A DNA stretch of 44,022 bases from an uncultured Clostridia bacterium (GCA_944328845.1 CALVHV010000005.1:1-44022); one strand, 5' to 3'; numbered from the stretch's first letter, positions 18,284 through 27,920 are shown. Notes: generated by a model from the letters alone, not told the origin. Numbers and translations: made by a program.

Positions 18284-21200
18284 ATGAATACTGCAGCAAA
18301 GAAAAAATGGTTGTGCATACTCATCCTGCTCTGCACGGTCTGTCTGCTCTGCTCCGTCTGCTTCCTGAATTTTTTCAGAGCTTCGGCGGAAGAGGAGGGA
18401 GAATATCTCGTAACGAGAGATACTCTTCCCAATGAAGTTTCCCGCGACGATTACTCGGCAGAATTCGGTTCGCAGGAGGAGCGCGGCTGGACGTACTGGT
18501 ACAAGACCAGGGACGAGGGCGCGGAGTGGACGAAATTTGCCGCGGAAGAATACAGCGCGGACAACAAGATGTACACGCACGCAGCGGCTTCGCTCGGCCA
18601 TCTGAGCATGGTCCCCACCTCGGGCACGATGCTCAAGCGTACATATACTGCGGAAAAAGATTCCCTTGTCCGGTTCATGTTCGTCATCAACGCGTACAAT
18701 TCGGACGGGAACAACGTTTCCGTTAACGTCAATTACGACGGGCAGATCTTCCGCGCGGAGATCGACGGCGAAAAACAGCCCCTGCAGGTTTTAAAGCTCG
18801 GCGTAGCGGGGACGGAAGCGGAACTGTCGGCGCTTCTCGGCGCATGCGACAAGACCGCCGCCGATTATACGGAGCAGGAGGAGATCCTGCTCGTCAACGA
18901 CGAAAAGGGCGCCTACATCGCCTATGCCGACATCGAGTTGGAGGCGGGAAAATCCGTCGACTTTATCCTCGATCCCGACGGCGATGCGGACGGCTTTAAA
19001 GGGGAGTGGTGCGACGGCGCCAACATCTTTATCAAATCCTTTCTTTCCTATTACAAAGCAGAAGGAGAAACGCTGCCCAACGGCGACGTGCTTGACGGCA
19101 CGACCTTGCCTACCGATTTCGGTACCATTAACTATTTCAGAAATCCGAACTATAACGGTTCCGAATTCGGAATGCCTTTCCCCAATCCCTATTATGCCCA
19201 GTTCGGCACGACCCAGGGTTCGAACGGCTGGACTTACATGTTTGAAGACGGCGGCGTCGAAAAGATCGCGATGGTTTACGACGATGCCACCAAAAAATGG
19301 GTCGCGGAAGACCAGGCAAAATACGGAACGGCAGATCAGATGTACATTTCCGCTACCGAGTCGCTGGCAAATGCGGGCCGTCCCGTGATCAGGGCGTACA
19401 AAGCGGAAAAGGCGGGGATCATCCGTTTCGTCGGTATCGTGCAGAACGGATATTTCGAAGCGACCGATCCTGCCACGTTCGACGGTCAGAAATTCTATAT
19501 CAAAAACGAAGCGGGAGAAAAGATCCCCTTCGTGTACGGGTCTCTGCCGTATTATGCGGACGGAACGGAACAAGCCAACTCCGTCCCCGCTCCCGATTCC
19601 GTAACCTATTCGGCGGCGGAAAACGATGAGATCTTCCTTCCTCCCAACGATACGGACGGACATAAGTACAACGACGTGTATCATTTTATCGCGGAAGTTT
19701 CCGTCGAAAAGGGAGAAACCATCTATTTTTACGATGATTCTTTAGTCAACAACTGGTGCGACAGGATGTATCTGGGCATCGTACCCATCTATACCTGGGT
19801 AGATCCCGCCGATGCGATCGGCCCCGAAGAGTTCACGCCGGATACCGTCTTTTCCGATCTCTATGACCAGGGCTTCGGCAGCACGCAGAACACGAATTCG
19901 TGGTATTATCTGTTCGGAGATACGGAAACGGATTATTTCCGTCAGGTGATGGACAACGGGAGCTGGAAGTCCGGATTCGGTACGGAAAACTCCTTGAGAA
20001 CGATGACCCCCGCGGTCGGTTACGACGCTATCCGCGCCTGGAGAGCGGAAAATGACGGGCAGGTGCGTATCCTCGGCCTCGCGTCCAGAGTGGAAACGGG
20101 CGGCGACGGCGTTACGCTGAGCATTTACAAAAAGGGCGCGGCTGCGGCTCCTCTGTATACGCATACTTTTGCGAGCGACGAGGAAGGCGAGCAGCAGATC
20201 ATGGTCGGCGATCCGGGAGCATCGGATACGTACGTCAATGTGGAAGCGGGCGATGTCATTTTCTTCGTCGTAAAGGCGGGCGAAACGGACGTGAGCGACG
20301 CGCTGAACACCAAATTCTATGTCGTTTACACGACGAAGGGTTCTCAGACGAGTGATGCCTCTCTCGGCGACAAGATCCCTCCGTATACGGAAGAGACCGT
20401 CCTTGCCTCTCAGTATGCGGTTGCGGACGGAACGTCGCAGGGTTCGGGGAACTGGTACAAATTCTTCGGATCGGCGGACGAGTACTATCAGATGCGGTTT
20501 GACGGCACCAAGTGGCTGACCGGCTACGAGGGGACTATCCAGAGCGGCGTGTATACGCCTTCCAAAAAATATCAGACGATCAACGCTTACCGCGCTCCTT
20601 CGACGGGCGAGCTGAAAATTTTGGGCTCCGTCACAAAATCGGCGGCGGGCGGCGACGGCGTCAACGTGATCGTCAGCAAAGTGAACGCAGAAGGCAAGAC
20701 GGAACTGAAAAAGATCGAGCTTGCGGCGGACAACACGGCAAAGCAGTCTGTGTCGCTTTCCCTGCAGGTCACGGCGGGAGATTTCATTTTCTTTGCCGTA
20801 GACAAAGTGGGCAAGACGGATGCCGACGCCCTCTCCATGAAACTGTTTGCCTATTACGCTTCCGTCACGGAAACGCCCGAACTCGGAGACGATCTGGGTG
20901 ATTCGGAACCTCCCGTGAAGACGATCGACGAATATACGATCGACGATATTCCCGACGAGACGTATACGGAATACATGACGGCCAACTTTGACGAACAGGG
21001 CAAGAACGGCTGGTATTACCTGTACGGCATCGGCGACGAGTATTACGAAATGCGCAAAGACGGCAACAACTGGAAGGGCCCGTCCTCCGATCCTTACAAC
21101 ATCGTGGAAGGGCCGCGCGGAACGGCTCCCGGAAATGTCTGGGATACCATCCGTGCCTACCAGGTGCCCAATGACGGATATATGCGCATCTTTGCACACT

Positions 21201-21709
21201 TCAACTTCTGGCAAGGCGGCGCGGGCGACGGTGTCAAGGTGACCATCAAAAACCAGACCACGGGAGAAGTGATTTACAACGAGATCTTCGCCGGCGGACC
21301 GGAGTGGGAGGCGATCCACACCTTTGCAAGCGACGAATTCAAGGTCTCGCGCGGAGACGTTCTGTTCTTCATCCTCAACAAGTACGGCGAGAATAACCAG
21401 TGCGACAACGTGACGATGGGCCTGTACCCCGTCTATTCCATCAAGACGAGCAACGAAACGGAACCCGTCACGGGCGGGATCGGCGCAAAGGAGTTTGACG
21501 AAAACGCCATACCTCCCGAAACGGGCGGGGAAGACGGTGAGGGCTCCTCTCACGTGATCGCGATCCCTAAACCGGGCGGAGACGCGCCCGGAAAGGGTGA
21601 CGGGAACATCGGTCTGATCATCGGTATCTGCATCGGTGCGGTCGTTGTGATCGGCGGCGCGGTGACGGCGGTGATCCTGATCAGAAAGAAAAAAACAAAA
21701 AATAATTAA
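18284..21709 (+). CDS. Large membrane-anchored surface protein with five repeats
   Basis: A 1141-residue exported protein with a signal peptide (hydrophobic to about residue 33, then ASAEEEG) and a C-terminal membrane helix (about 1105-1130) followed by RKKKTKNN. Between them lie five related units of about 170-245 residues, each marked by a GW/SW/NW-Y aromatic motif near residues 67, 314, 538, 722 and 908, then RAY/RAW, a GDGV core and an E-x-IYF or D-x-IFF edge strand. The units look like all-beta domains, possibly carbohydrate-binding; I do not recognise a named family. No catalytic pattern is apparent. The ATG follows AGGGGGGAG. It closes the importer operon and could hold the glycan near the membrane. 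A PPETG pentapeptide occurs about 35 residues before the helix, too far for a standard sortase signal. Confidence 0.85.
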   Translation: MNTAAKKKWLCILILLCTVCLLCSVCFLNFFRASAEEEGEYLVTRDTLPNEVSRDDYSAEFGSQEERGWTYWYKTRDEGAEWTKFAAEEYSADNKMYTHAAASLGHLSMVPTSGTMLKRTYTAEKDSLVRFMFVINAYNSDGNNVSVNVNYDGQIFRAEIDGEKQPLQVLKLGVAGTEAELSALLGACDKTAADYTEQEEILLVNDEKGAYIAYADIELEAGKSVDFILDPDGDADGFKGEWCDGANIFIKSFLSYYKAEGETLPNGDVLDGTTLPTDFGTINYFRNPNYNGSEFGMPFPNPYYAQFGTTQGSNGWTYMFEDGGVEKIAMVYDDATKKWVAEDQAKYGTADQMYISATESLANAGRPVIRAYKAEKAGIIRFVGIVQNGYFEATDPATFDGQKFYIKNEAGEKIPFVYGSLPYYADGTEQANSVPAPDSVTYSAAENDEIFLPPNDTDGHKYNDVYHFIAEVSVEKGETIYFYDDSLVNNWCDRMYLGIVPIYTWVDPADAIGPEEFTPDTVFSDLYDQGFGSTQNTNSWYYLFGDTETDYFRQVMDNGSWKSGFGTENSLRTMTPAVGYDAIRAWRAENDGQVRILGLASRVETGGDGVTLSIYKKGAAAAPLYTHTFASDEEGEQQIMVGDPGASDTYVNVEAGDVIFFVVKAGETDVSDALNTKFYVVYTTKGSQTSDASLGDKIPPYTEETVLASQYAVADGTSQGSGNWYKFFGSADEYYQMRFDGTKWLTGYEGTIQSGVYTPSKKYQTINAYRAPSTGELKILGSVTKSAAGGDGVNVIVSKVNAEGKTELKKIELAADNTAKQSVSLSLQVTAGDFIFFAVDKVGKTDADALSMKLFAYYASVTETPELGDDLGDSEPPVKTIDEYTIDDIPDETYTEYMTANFDEQGKNGWYYLYGIGDEYYEMRKDGNNWKGPSSDPYNIVEGPRGTAPGNVWDTIRAYQVPNDGYMRIFAHFNFWQGGAGDGVKVTIKNQTTGEVIYNEIFAGGPEWEAIHTFASDEFKVSRGDVLFFILNKYGENNQCDNVTMGLYPVYSIKTSNETEPVTGGIGAKEFDENAIPPETGGEDGEGSSHVIAIPKPGGDAPGKGDGNIGLIIGICIGAVVVIGGAVTAVILIRKKKTKNN

Positions 21710-21721
21710 GCGGTAAAGAGG

Positions 21722-21751
21722 GTGGCACGGCAAGAAGTCTTGCCGTGCCAC
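21722..21751 (+). terminator. Long perfect hairpin without a T tract after the repeat protein
   Basis: Arms GTGGCACGGCAAGA (21722-21735) and TCTTGCCGTGCCAC (21738-21751) are fully complementary. No T run follows on either strand. It may be an intercistronic processing or mRNA-stabilising element, or a weak terminator separating the surface operon from the beta-galactosidase gene. Confidence 0.5.
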
Positions 21752-21794
21752 TCAAAATGATAAGGGCATTTCATCGGAAACGATACAGAGAGCT

Positions 21795-23780
21795 ATGAAA
21801 AACAGTTTATTCGAAAACATTTTTCACGGGGCGGCGTATTACCCCGAAGCGACGGGGCTTTCCGTACTGGACAAAGACATCGCAGCCATGCGGGAGCTGG
21901 GCATCAACTGCGTCCGCATGGGCGAGTTCGCCTGGTCTTCCATGGAGAAACAGGAAGGGATATACGATTTTTCCCTCTTCGACGAAGTTATCAAAAGATT
22001 ATACGAAAACGGGATCATGACGGTGCTGTGCACGCCCACGGTCACCCCGCCCGTCTGGTTCACCGAAAAGCACCCCGAAAGCCTGTATGTGGATAAGCGC
22101 CTGCACAGGGCGACGCACGGGGACAGGGAACAGGTGTGCATCGCCAACGACGATTATCTGGCCTGCTGCGACAAGATCACGGAAGCGATGGCAAAGCATT
22201 TTGCAAAGACGAAAGGCATCATTGCATGGCAGCTCCACAACGAGATCAACTGGCCCGCGCGGGAATGTTTTTGCGAGAGCTGCAAAGAAAAATGGCACGG
22301 CTACCTCCGCGAAAAATTCGGGACGGTGGAAAAGCTGAACGAGGCGTGGGGGACTGCGGTCTGGAGCAATACCTATTTCTCTTTCGACCAGGTCGTCCAA
22401 CCCGTGCAGACGTATCTGTACGCACTGTCTCCGTCCATCGTTACGGAATATGCAAGATTCAATCAGAAAAACGTGACGGATTTTATCGGCAGGCAGGCGG
22501 CGATCTTAAAAAAATATGTCACACAACCGATCACAACAAATCTCAACAGATTGTTTTATATAAACCAGGAAAACATTGCAAAACATCTCGATTTCGTCGC
22601 GTACGACCAATACATCGGTCAGTCTTCCTGTCGGGAGATGATGCTCGATTGCGATCTTTACGGTTCGATGAAAGATGCACCTTTCTTCCTGATGGAAACA
22701 TCCTGCAGTTACAGCGGGTGCATCGACGGGGTGGGCTCCTACCACAGGCGCGGCTACGTAGCCGCCGAGGCGGCGGCAAACCTTTTGCGCGGCGCGTGCG
22801 GCTTTTCGTACTGGCTTTTCCGCCAGCATTATGCAGGCGTGGAAATGCCCCACGGGCATCTGGTCAACGCCTTCGGAAAAAAGAGCGCAGGGAGCGTAAA
22901 CGTAAGGGAAGTTTCTGCTCTTATCCAAAACCTTGAAGGGTTTCTGCGGGAAAGCGAATTTGTCTCTCCCGATTGCGCGATCGTGTATTCGAGCGAAGCG
23001 AAGATCTTTTACGACAGCGAAAAGGCGGGCAGAAAGGGCTATTACGATATTTTTGTGGAAAAATACGAGCAGCTCGTCAGGGCGGGCATCCCGCGGGATG
23101 CGGTCACGGAAGAGAGCGATCTGAGCGGGTATAAACTGATCTATGTTCCCAATATTCCGTACGTTTCTGAAAAGCTATGGAAAAAGCTGAAAGGAGCGGC
23201 GGAACGCGGCGCCACCGTTATTTTCGGTGAAGATACGGCTACGAGAACGGAATTTCATACCCTGCACAGAGAGGGCGCGCTCGGACGGTTCGAAAAAGAA
23301 CTGGGGGTGACGTCGGAAGATTATCTCAATCTGCAGGGCACGGAAACGCACTGCCGCTACGGGGAAGAAAGCTTTTCGGCGGAAGGGTTCTGCGTCGTGT
23401 TCGGGGAAACGGAAAAAAGCCTTTGCAGCCTGTCGTCCGATTATATCGGGGGGAGCCTCATCGTCAAAAGCCCGTTCGGGGCGGGACACTTTGTCACTGC
23501 TTCGTCCCGTATCCCTTCTTCGGTCTGCGTCCGCCTGTTAAAGGATATGGCGGAGCAATGCGGCTGCGAACGTTATGACATGAGCGAATGTATGTACGCC
23601 GTAAAAAGAAAGACAAAAAGCGGAACGGCTCTTTGTCTCGTCAATATGGGGGAGGATGTCGGATCTGTGCAGACGGAGGGGTATTTCCGCGACCGTCTGA
23701 GCGGAAGGACGTTTTCCGGAAAGATCCTCTTCCGCCCCAACGAATGTATGGTACTGGAAAAAATCAGTCTTCCTTTTTAA
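21795..23780 (+). CDS. Beta-galactosidase, GH42
   Basis: A 661-residue cytoplasmic enzyme that removes terminal beta-galactose. It opens with FHGAAYYPEATG, then the TIM barrel. Catalytic glutamates are Glu150 (QLHNEINWP, acid/base) and Glu301 (FFLMETSCS, nucleophile). The GH42 zinc cluster is intact: Cys115, Cys158, Cys160 and Cys163 (CFCESC). The middle trimerisation domain and the short C-terminal beta domain are both present. No signal peptide, so it acts on imported oligosaccharides. The ribosome binding site is weak (AGAGAG). Its last 17 bases overlap the 3' end of the convergent AraC gene. GH42 enzymes work on galacto-oligosaccharides and arabinogalactan fragments, which suggests the locus target. 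Confidence 0.95.
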   Translation: MKNSLFENIFHGAAYYPEATGLSVLDKDIAAMRELGINCVRMGEFAWSSMEKQEGIYDFSLFDEVIKRLYENGIMTVLCTPTVTPPVWFTEKHPESLYVDKRLHRATHGDREQVCIANDDYLACCDKITEAMAKHFAKTKGIIAWQLHNEINWPARECFCESCKEKWHGYLREKFGTVEKLNEAWGTAVWSNTYFSFDQVVQPVQTYLYALSPSIVTEYARFNQKNVTDFIGRQAAILKKYVTQPITTNLNRLFYINQENIAKHLDFVAYDQYIGQSSCREMMLDCDLYGSMKDAPFFLMETSCSYSGCIDGVGSYHRRGYVAAEAAANLLRGACGFSYWLFRQHYAGVEMPHGHLVNAFGKKSAGSVNVREVSALIQNLEGFLRESEFVSPDCAIVYSSEAKIFYDSEKAGRKGYYDIFVEKYEQLVRAGIPRDAVTEESDLSGYKLIYVPNIPYVSEKLWKKLKGAAERGATVIFGEDTATRTEFHTLHREGALGRFEKELGVTSEDYLNLQGTETHCRYGEESFSAEGFCVVFGETEKSLCSLSSDYIGGSLIVKSPFGAGHFVTASSRIPSSVCVRLLKDMAEQCGCERYDMSECMYAVKRKTKSGTALCLVNMGEDVGSVQTEGYFRDRLSGRTFSGKILFRPNECMVLEKISLPF

Positions 23781-24666
23781 AGCTTTGCTGGTAAAAGCCG
23801 TTATAAATGGTGAAGTACTGTTTTTGAATGGATTTTCGGAAAGTTTGCGGGGACATGCCCGTCTCTTTCCGAAAAGAATAAAAGAAAGACTGCCTGTTCT
23901 GATAGCCGAGGGTGACGGCGATGTCGATCAGAGACATATCGGTATTGCCGATCAGCTTTTTGGCGCGCTCGATCTTGAGATGATTGATGTAATTGACGAT
24001 GGTCTCGCCCGAGCGCTCCTTGAACAGCCGATGCAGGTGCGCTTTGCTCACGCCAACATAGGAAGCGATCGCTCCGATGTTGACGGCGGAATCGATGTGC
24101 GAGGTGATGTATTGGATCGCCTTGTTATAGTGCGAATTTCCGTAAGAAAAGAGCGGGATGTCCCTGCAGCGCGCGATGTACACGAACAGGACGTTGAGAA
24201 GGCTTTGGGTAACGATGTCGTTGTTGGCGGCAACTTTCATGTTTTCGGCATAGATCTGCCGCATGATCTTGCTTACGCCCACAACGTCTTCCAAAACCAC
24301 GTAATCGCGGAAGTTTTTTAAAAACTGCGTGAGATCCTGGCTGCTGCTCTTCAGGTCTTTGAAGGGCAGACAGCAGGGGAAAGGCATGATGGCAGGTTTG
24401 AGTTCGATGTTCATGATCGTCGCGGGCGAATCGACCGTCAGTTTATGGTAGACGTCGAAGTCGATAAAGATAAACTGCCTGGCATACAGAACGGTTTCGG
24501 CGGTTTTATCGCCGATCTGCAGTGTGATCTTGCACTTTCCCTTGGTCACGTACATGATCTCTATGTAATTGTGGGCATGCAGAGGCATGTCGAAGGAAGA
24601 ATACTCCTTTGTATAAAAGGACTGGATCTTGAAATTCTGTTCGTTCAGCGTGTTCAGTTTCAGCAC
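23764..24666 (-). CDS. AraC-family transcriptional regulator
   Basis: A 300-residue regulator. The N-terminal cupin-like sensor (HAHNYIEIMYVTKGKCKITLQIGD) precedes a C-terminal double helix-turn-helix (about 190-290) with GAIASYVGVSKAHLHRLFKERSG and MSLIDIAVTLGYQNRQSFFYSFRKETGMSP. The start is GTG with AGGAGG 6 bases upstream on the minus strand. It is divergent from the alpha-galactosidase gene (96-base gap) and convergent with the beta-galactosidase gene (17-base overlap). It most likely senses a sugar from this locus and activates the flanking operons. Confidence 0.93.
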   Translation of the reverse strand: MLKLNTLNEQNFKIQSFYTKEYSSFDMPLHAHNYIEIMYVTKGKCKITLQIGDKTAETVLYARQFIFIDFDVYHKLTVDSPATIMNIELKPAIMPFPCCLPFKDLKSSSQDLTQFLKNFRDYVVLEDVVGVSKIMRQIYAENMKVAANNDIVTQSLLNVLFVYIARCRDIPLFSYGNSHYNKAIQYITSHIDSAVNIGAIASYVGVSKAHLHRLFKERSGETIVNYINHLKIERAKKLIGNTDMSLIDIAVTLGYQNRQSFFYSFRKETGMSPQTFRKSIQKQYFTIYNGFYQQSFKKED

Positions 24667-24762
24667 AAAGCGCCTCCTTCATCGTGCGTAACGTTCCCCG
24701 ACAGGTATGCATCAAGTATAACATAATTCAACAACAAGATAAAGTGTTTTAAGGAGAATCGT
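24667..24762. promoter_or_regulatory. Divergent promoter region between AraC regulator and alpha-galactosidase
   Basis: A 96-base gap. On the minus strand TATACT (rc of 24713-24718 region) is a fair -10 for the regulator; on the plus strand TATAAC (24717-24722) and CATAAT (24722-24727) are candidates for the hydrolase operon. None has a good -35, as expected for activator-dependent promoters. The -10 candidates lie back to back, so the two transcripts may compete. TAAGGAGA precedes the alpha-galactosidase ATG. Confidence 0.4.
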
Positions 24763-26841
24763 ATGTATTTTTTGAGCTATGACCAGAGCAACATCAAACT
24801 CGGATTTTGTGTCACCGACGATAAGGAACTGAAATTTGTCCAATGTTCGCAGAAAAACAAGATCGATACAAATTCGCTCGATCCTGCAGATTATTATTGG
24901 AACAGACTGGTCGAAGTCCATCTTTCCGGAGGGAACCAAAACGACCACCATTTTGCCAAACATACCGGTTCCAGCGAAAGCTTCTCTTTAAAATATGTCC
25001 GTAACGAGGAAATTTACGTAGAAGACGGCACCATTTTCTATATCGAACAGGAAAACGATAAGATCAACGTAAAGACGTATTTCCGTTTTTATCACGGCAT
25101 CGAAGCGTTTAAAACGTGGAGCGTGGTAAAAAACATTTCGTCGTCTCCCATCGTTCTCGAACACGTTTCCTCCTTCAATTTCCTCGGCTTGGGCAACGAA
25201 GAGGACTGGGAAAACACCTCTCAGGTCTACCTGCCGCACAATTACTGGAAAGGGGAGTGCCGCTGGCAGAAATATCCCGTAAAAGAGCTCGGGTTGTACG
25301 ATCTGGGCGTCTTTTCGGGGAAGAGGATCGCCGTATCCAATACGGGCACATGGTCGTCGCAGGAATACCTGCCGATGGGCATTTTTGAAAACACAAAAGA
25401 AAAAGAACTGTTTTTATGGCAGATCGAAAGCTCTTCGTCGTGGAACTGGGAAATTTCGACGATGACGGGTCAGAGCAAACTGTATCTGATGCTCAACGGC
25501 CCTTCGTTCAGCGAAAACGGATGGAGCAAAGTGTTAAAGCCGCAGGAAGAGTTCGAAACGGTCCACGTCTCCCTCACGTTGGGTCAGGAACTGGAAGAGG
25601 TGATCAACAATATCACCATGTACCGCCGCACCGTGCGCCGTAAAAACGAGGACAACGACCGCCTGCCCGTGATCTTCAACGATTACATGAACTGCCTGTT
25701 TGCCGACCCGACGACGGAAAAAGAGATCCCGCTCATCGATAAGGCGGCGGAGCTGGGCTGCGAGTATTATTGCATCGACGCGGGCTGGTATTCGGAAGGC
25801 TATTGGTGGGACAGCGTCGGGGAATGGCAGCCTTGTGCCAAGCGGTTCAACAACGACTTTGTCGGGCTTTTGAATTATATCCGCGAAAAGGGGATGATCC
25901 CCGGCCTTTGGCTGGAGATCGAAGTGATGGGCGTCAATTGCCCGCTTGCAAAGCAATTCCCGGACGAATGTTTCTTTATGCGCAACGGGAAACGGGTGAT
26001 CGATCATTCGAGATACCAGCTGGATTTTTCTCATCCGAAAGTTGTGGAGTACGCGGATTCCGTCATCAAAAGGCTGGTCGAAGATTACAAGGTCGGCTAC
26101 ATCAAGATGGACTACAACATCAACGCGGGAATGGGAACGGAATGTGGGGCGGACAGCTTCGGAGACGGTCTGATGCGGCATACGCGCGCCTATCTCGCCT
26201 GGCTGGACAAGATCTTTGAAAAGTATCCTCAACTGATCATCGAAAACTGCGCCAGCGGCGGCTGCCGCATGGATTATGCCATGCTGAAAAGGCACAGCAT
26301 CCAGTCGACGAGCGATCAGACGGATTACAGGGACTACTCTGTCATCTCCGCAAACTGCGCCGCCGCCGTCACGCCCGAACAGGCCGCCGTGTGGTCGTAT
26401 CCTCTGGCGGACGGGGACGAAGAAGAGGTGGCCTATAACATGGTCAACTGCCTGCTTTTTCGAATTCATCAGAGCGGACATCTTTGCAACCTGTCGCAGG
26501 CAAGATACAGGCTTGTCGAAGAGGCGGTCCGCCTGTACAAAAACACGCTGCGGAAGGAGATCCCCAACGCATTCCCTGTATGGCCCGTGGGGTTTGCAAA
26601 GGGAGACGACAGGTTTATCACCTTCGGTCTGAAAGTAAACGGAAAGATCTATCTTGCAGTGTGGAACAACAAGGGGATGCGTCAGGTCAGGATCCCGCTG
26701 GAAAAATACAGGGCAAAGTCTTGCAGGGTGTTGTACCCCGCAAAATTGCCCACAAAATACGAGTTCCGCAAAGAAAGCGCAGAGCTGATCTTCTATCCGC
26801 ACCAGGAATATTGCGCAAGACTTTTTGAGATCAAGTTGTAA
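24763..26841 (+). CDS. Alpha-galactosidase, GH36
   Basis: A 692-residue cytoplasmic retaining alpha-galactosidase. A beta-supersandwich N-terminal domain is followed by a TIM barrel and a C-terminal beta domain. The nucleophile is Asp450 in GYIKMDYN and the acid/base is Asp518 in STSDQTDYRD; CASGGCRMD and CIDAGWYSEG are further family motifs. The size matches GH36 (about 700), and lack of a signal peptide fits import before cleavage. ATG follows AAGGAGA. It heads the four-gene unit 24763-32058, under the divergent AraC regulator, and points to alpha-galactosyl groups in the imported sugar. Confidence 0.95.
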   Translation: MYFLSYDQSNIKLGFCVTDDKELKFVQCSQKNKIDTNSLDPADYYWNRLVEVHLSGGNQNDHHFAKHTGSSESFSLKYVRNEEIYVEDGTIFYIEQENDKINVKTYFRFYHGIEAFKTWSVVKNISSSPIVLEHVSSFNFLGLGNEEDWENTSQVYLPHNYWKGECRWQKYPVKELGLYDLGVFSGKRIAVSNTGTWSSQEYLPMGIFENTKEKELFLWQIESSSSWNWEISTMTGQSKLYLMLNGPSFSENGWSKVLKPQEEFETVHVSLTLGQELEEVINNITMYRRTVRRKNEDNDRLPVIFNDYMNCLFADPTTEKEIPLIDKAAELGCEYYCIDAGWYSEGYWWDSVGEWQPCAKRFNNDFVGLLNYIREKGMIPGLWLEIEVMGVNCPLAKQFPDECFFMRNGKRVIDHSRYQLDFSHPKVVEYADSVIKRLVEDYKVGYIKMDYNINAGMGTECGADSFGDGLMRHTRAYLAWLDKIFEKYPQLIIENCASGGCRMDYAMLKRHSIQSTSDQTDYRDYSVISANCAAAVTPEQAAVWSYPLADGDEEEVAYNMVNCLLFRIHQSGHLCNLSQARYRLVEEAVRLYKNTLRKEIPNAFPVWPVGFAKGDDRFITFGLKVNGKIYLAVWNNKGMRQVRIPLEKYRAKSCRVLYPAKLPTKYEFRKESAELIFYPHQEYCARLFEIKL

Positions 26842-26852
26842 GGAGTCTGTTT

Positions 26853-27911
26853 ATGAAATACATAGATCATTACGATAAAGTTCTGGAAAAATACAACGAG
26901 GCGTGGCATCTGGAAAACCACGACCGCCCCGTCATGAACGTGACGAGTTGGGAACAAAAGACGCCTGTGCTGAAAGAACCGGACAGCGTGGAAGCGAGGT
27001 GGCTGGATACCGATTTTGTCGCCAGAAAAGCGCGGTACATCGTGGAAAACCAGCATTACAGCGGGGAAAGTTTCCCCACGGTCTTTACAAACCTCGGCCC
27101 CGATCTGTTTGCGGCGCTGTACGGCGCCGAACTGAAATTCGGAGAGAGCACCAGCTGGAGCGAGCATTGCATTTCCGAGTGGAAAGAGGGGATGCGCCTC
27201 ACTCCCGACAGAAACGGAAAATGGTATAAAAAGATCATCGAACTCACGGAGGCGATGGTGGAGGAATCCAAGGGCGACTACGTTGTCGGCATCACGGACA
27301 TCCATCCGGGGATGGACGCGCTCGTCGCCATGCGCGGCCCGCAGGAGCTGTGCATGGATCTGTACGACTGCCCCGAGCTGATCAAGCCTTTGCCCATGCA
27401 GCTTTTCGAAGGGTTCAAACAGCTGTACGACGACCTGTATCGGATCGTTACCCGCTACACGAAAGGCACGACGACGTGGATGAAGATCCTCAGCGACGAC
27501 AAGTCGTACGTAACTTCCTGCGACCTCATCTGCATGATCTCGCAAGACAACTTCGACGAGTTTGTCCGTGAAGAACTCATCGCGGAGACGAAGTGGCTTG
27601 ACAAAAATATTTTCCATCTGGACGGACCGGGCGCGCTGCGGCACCTGGACGCGCTGTTGGAGATCCCCACCATCAACGGGATCCAGTGGGTCCCCGGGGC
27701 GGGGGCGCCGCCGGTCGGGGATTGGCCGGAAGTGCTTCAAAAGGTGCAACGGGCGGGGAAGATGCTGCAGCTGCACGTCGACAATGCAAACGAGTTAAAG
27801 ACGCTCAGCGAGGTCGTCAAACCGGAAGGCGTCATCATAGATTGCTATGCCGCGAATGCGGAGCAGGCGGACGAATTGGTCCGCTATGCGGAAAAACTCT
27901 GGAAAAAGTGA
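26853..27911 (+). CDS. Uroporphyrinogen decarboxylase-family protein (second, divergent)
   Basis: A 352-residue cytoplasmic TIM barrel distantly related to the UroD/MtaA superfamily and different from the protein at 9235. Family features include GITDIHPGMDALVAMRGPQELCMDLYDCPE and the C-terminal barrel strands NIFHLDGPGALRHLD and QLHVDNANELK. At the place where zinc-type methyltransferases have His-x-Cys it has His255-Leu-Asp, so the metal site is changed. It starts 11 bases after the alpha-galactosidase stop and ends 9 bases before the phosphorylase, so it is co-transcribed with sugar enzymes. A sugar-directed activity, such as handling a methylated or acidic sugar, is possible; nothing in the sequence proves it. 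Confidence 0.82.
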   Translation: MKYIDHYDKVLEKYNEAWHLENHDRPVMNVTSWEQKTPVLKEPDSVEARWLDTDFVARKARYIVENQHYSGESFPTVFTNLGPDLFAALYGAELKFGESTSWSEHCISEWKEGMRLTPDRNGKWYKKIIELTEAMVEESKGDYVVGITDIHPGMDALVAMRGPQELCMDLYDCPELIKPLPMQLFEGFKQLYDDLYRIVTRYTKGTTTWMKILSDDKSYVTSCDLICMISQDNFDEFVREELIAETKWLDKNIFHLDGPGALRHLDALLEIPTINGIQWVPGAGAPPVGDWPEVLQKVQRAGKMLQLHVDNANELKTLSEVVKPEGVIIDCYAANAEQADELVRYAEKLWKK

Positions 27912-27920
27912 GGGAAAAAG

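Noticed and set aside
15765..18299. Minus-strand open frame of 844 codons
   Set aside because: Antisense shadow of the permease and solute-binding genes, caused by codon bias; arginine/valine/histidine-rich composition and no ribosome binding site.
21500..21530. PPETG as a sortase signal in the five-repeat protein
   Set aside because: It lies about 35 residues before the membrane helix, while sortase motifs normally adjoin it; the basic-tailed helix alone explains anchoring.
19742..21751. Minus-strand open frame of 669 codons
   Set aside because: Antisense shadow of the five-repeat protein gene.
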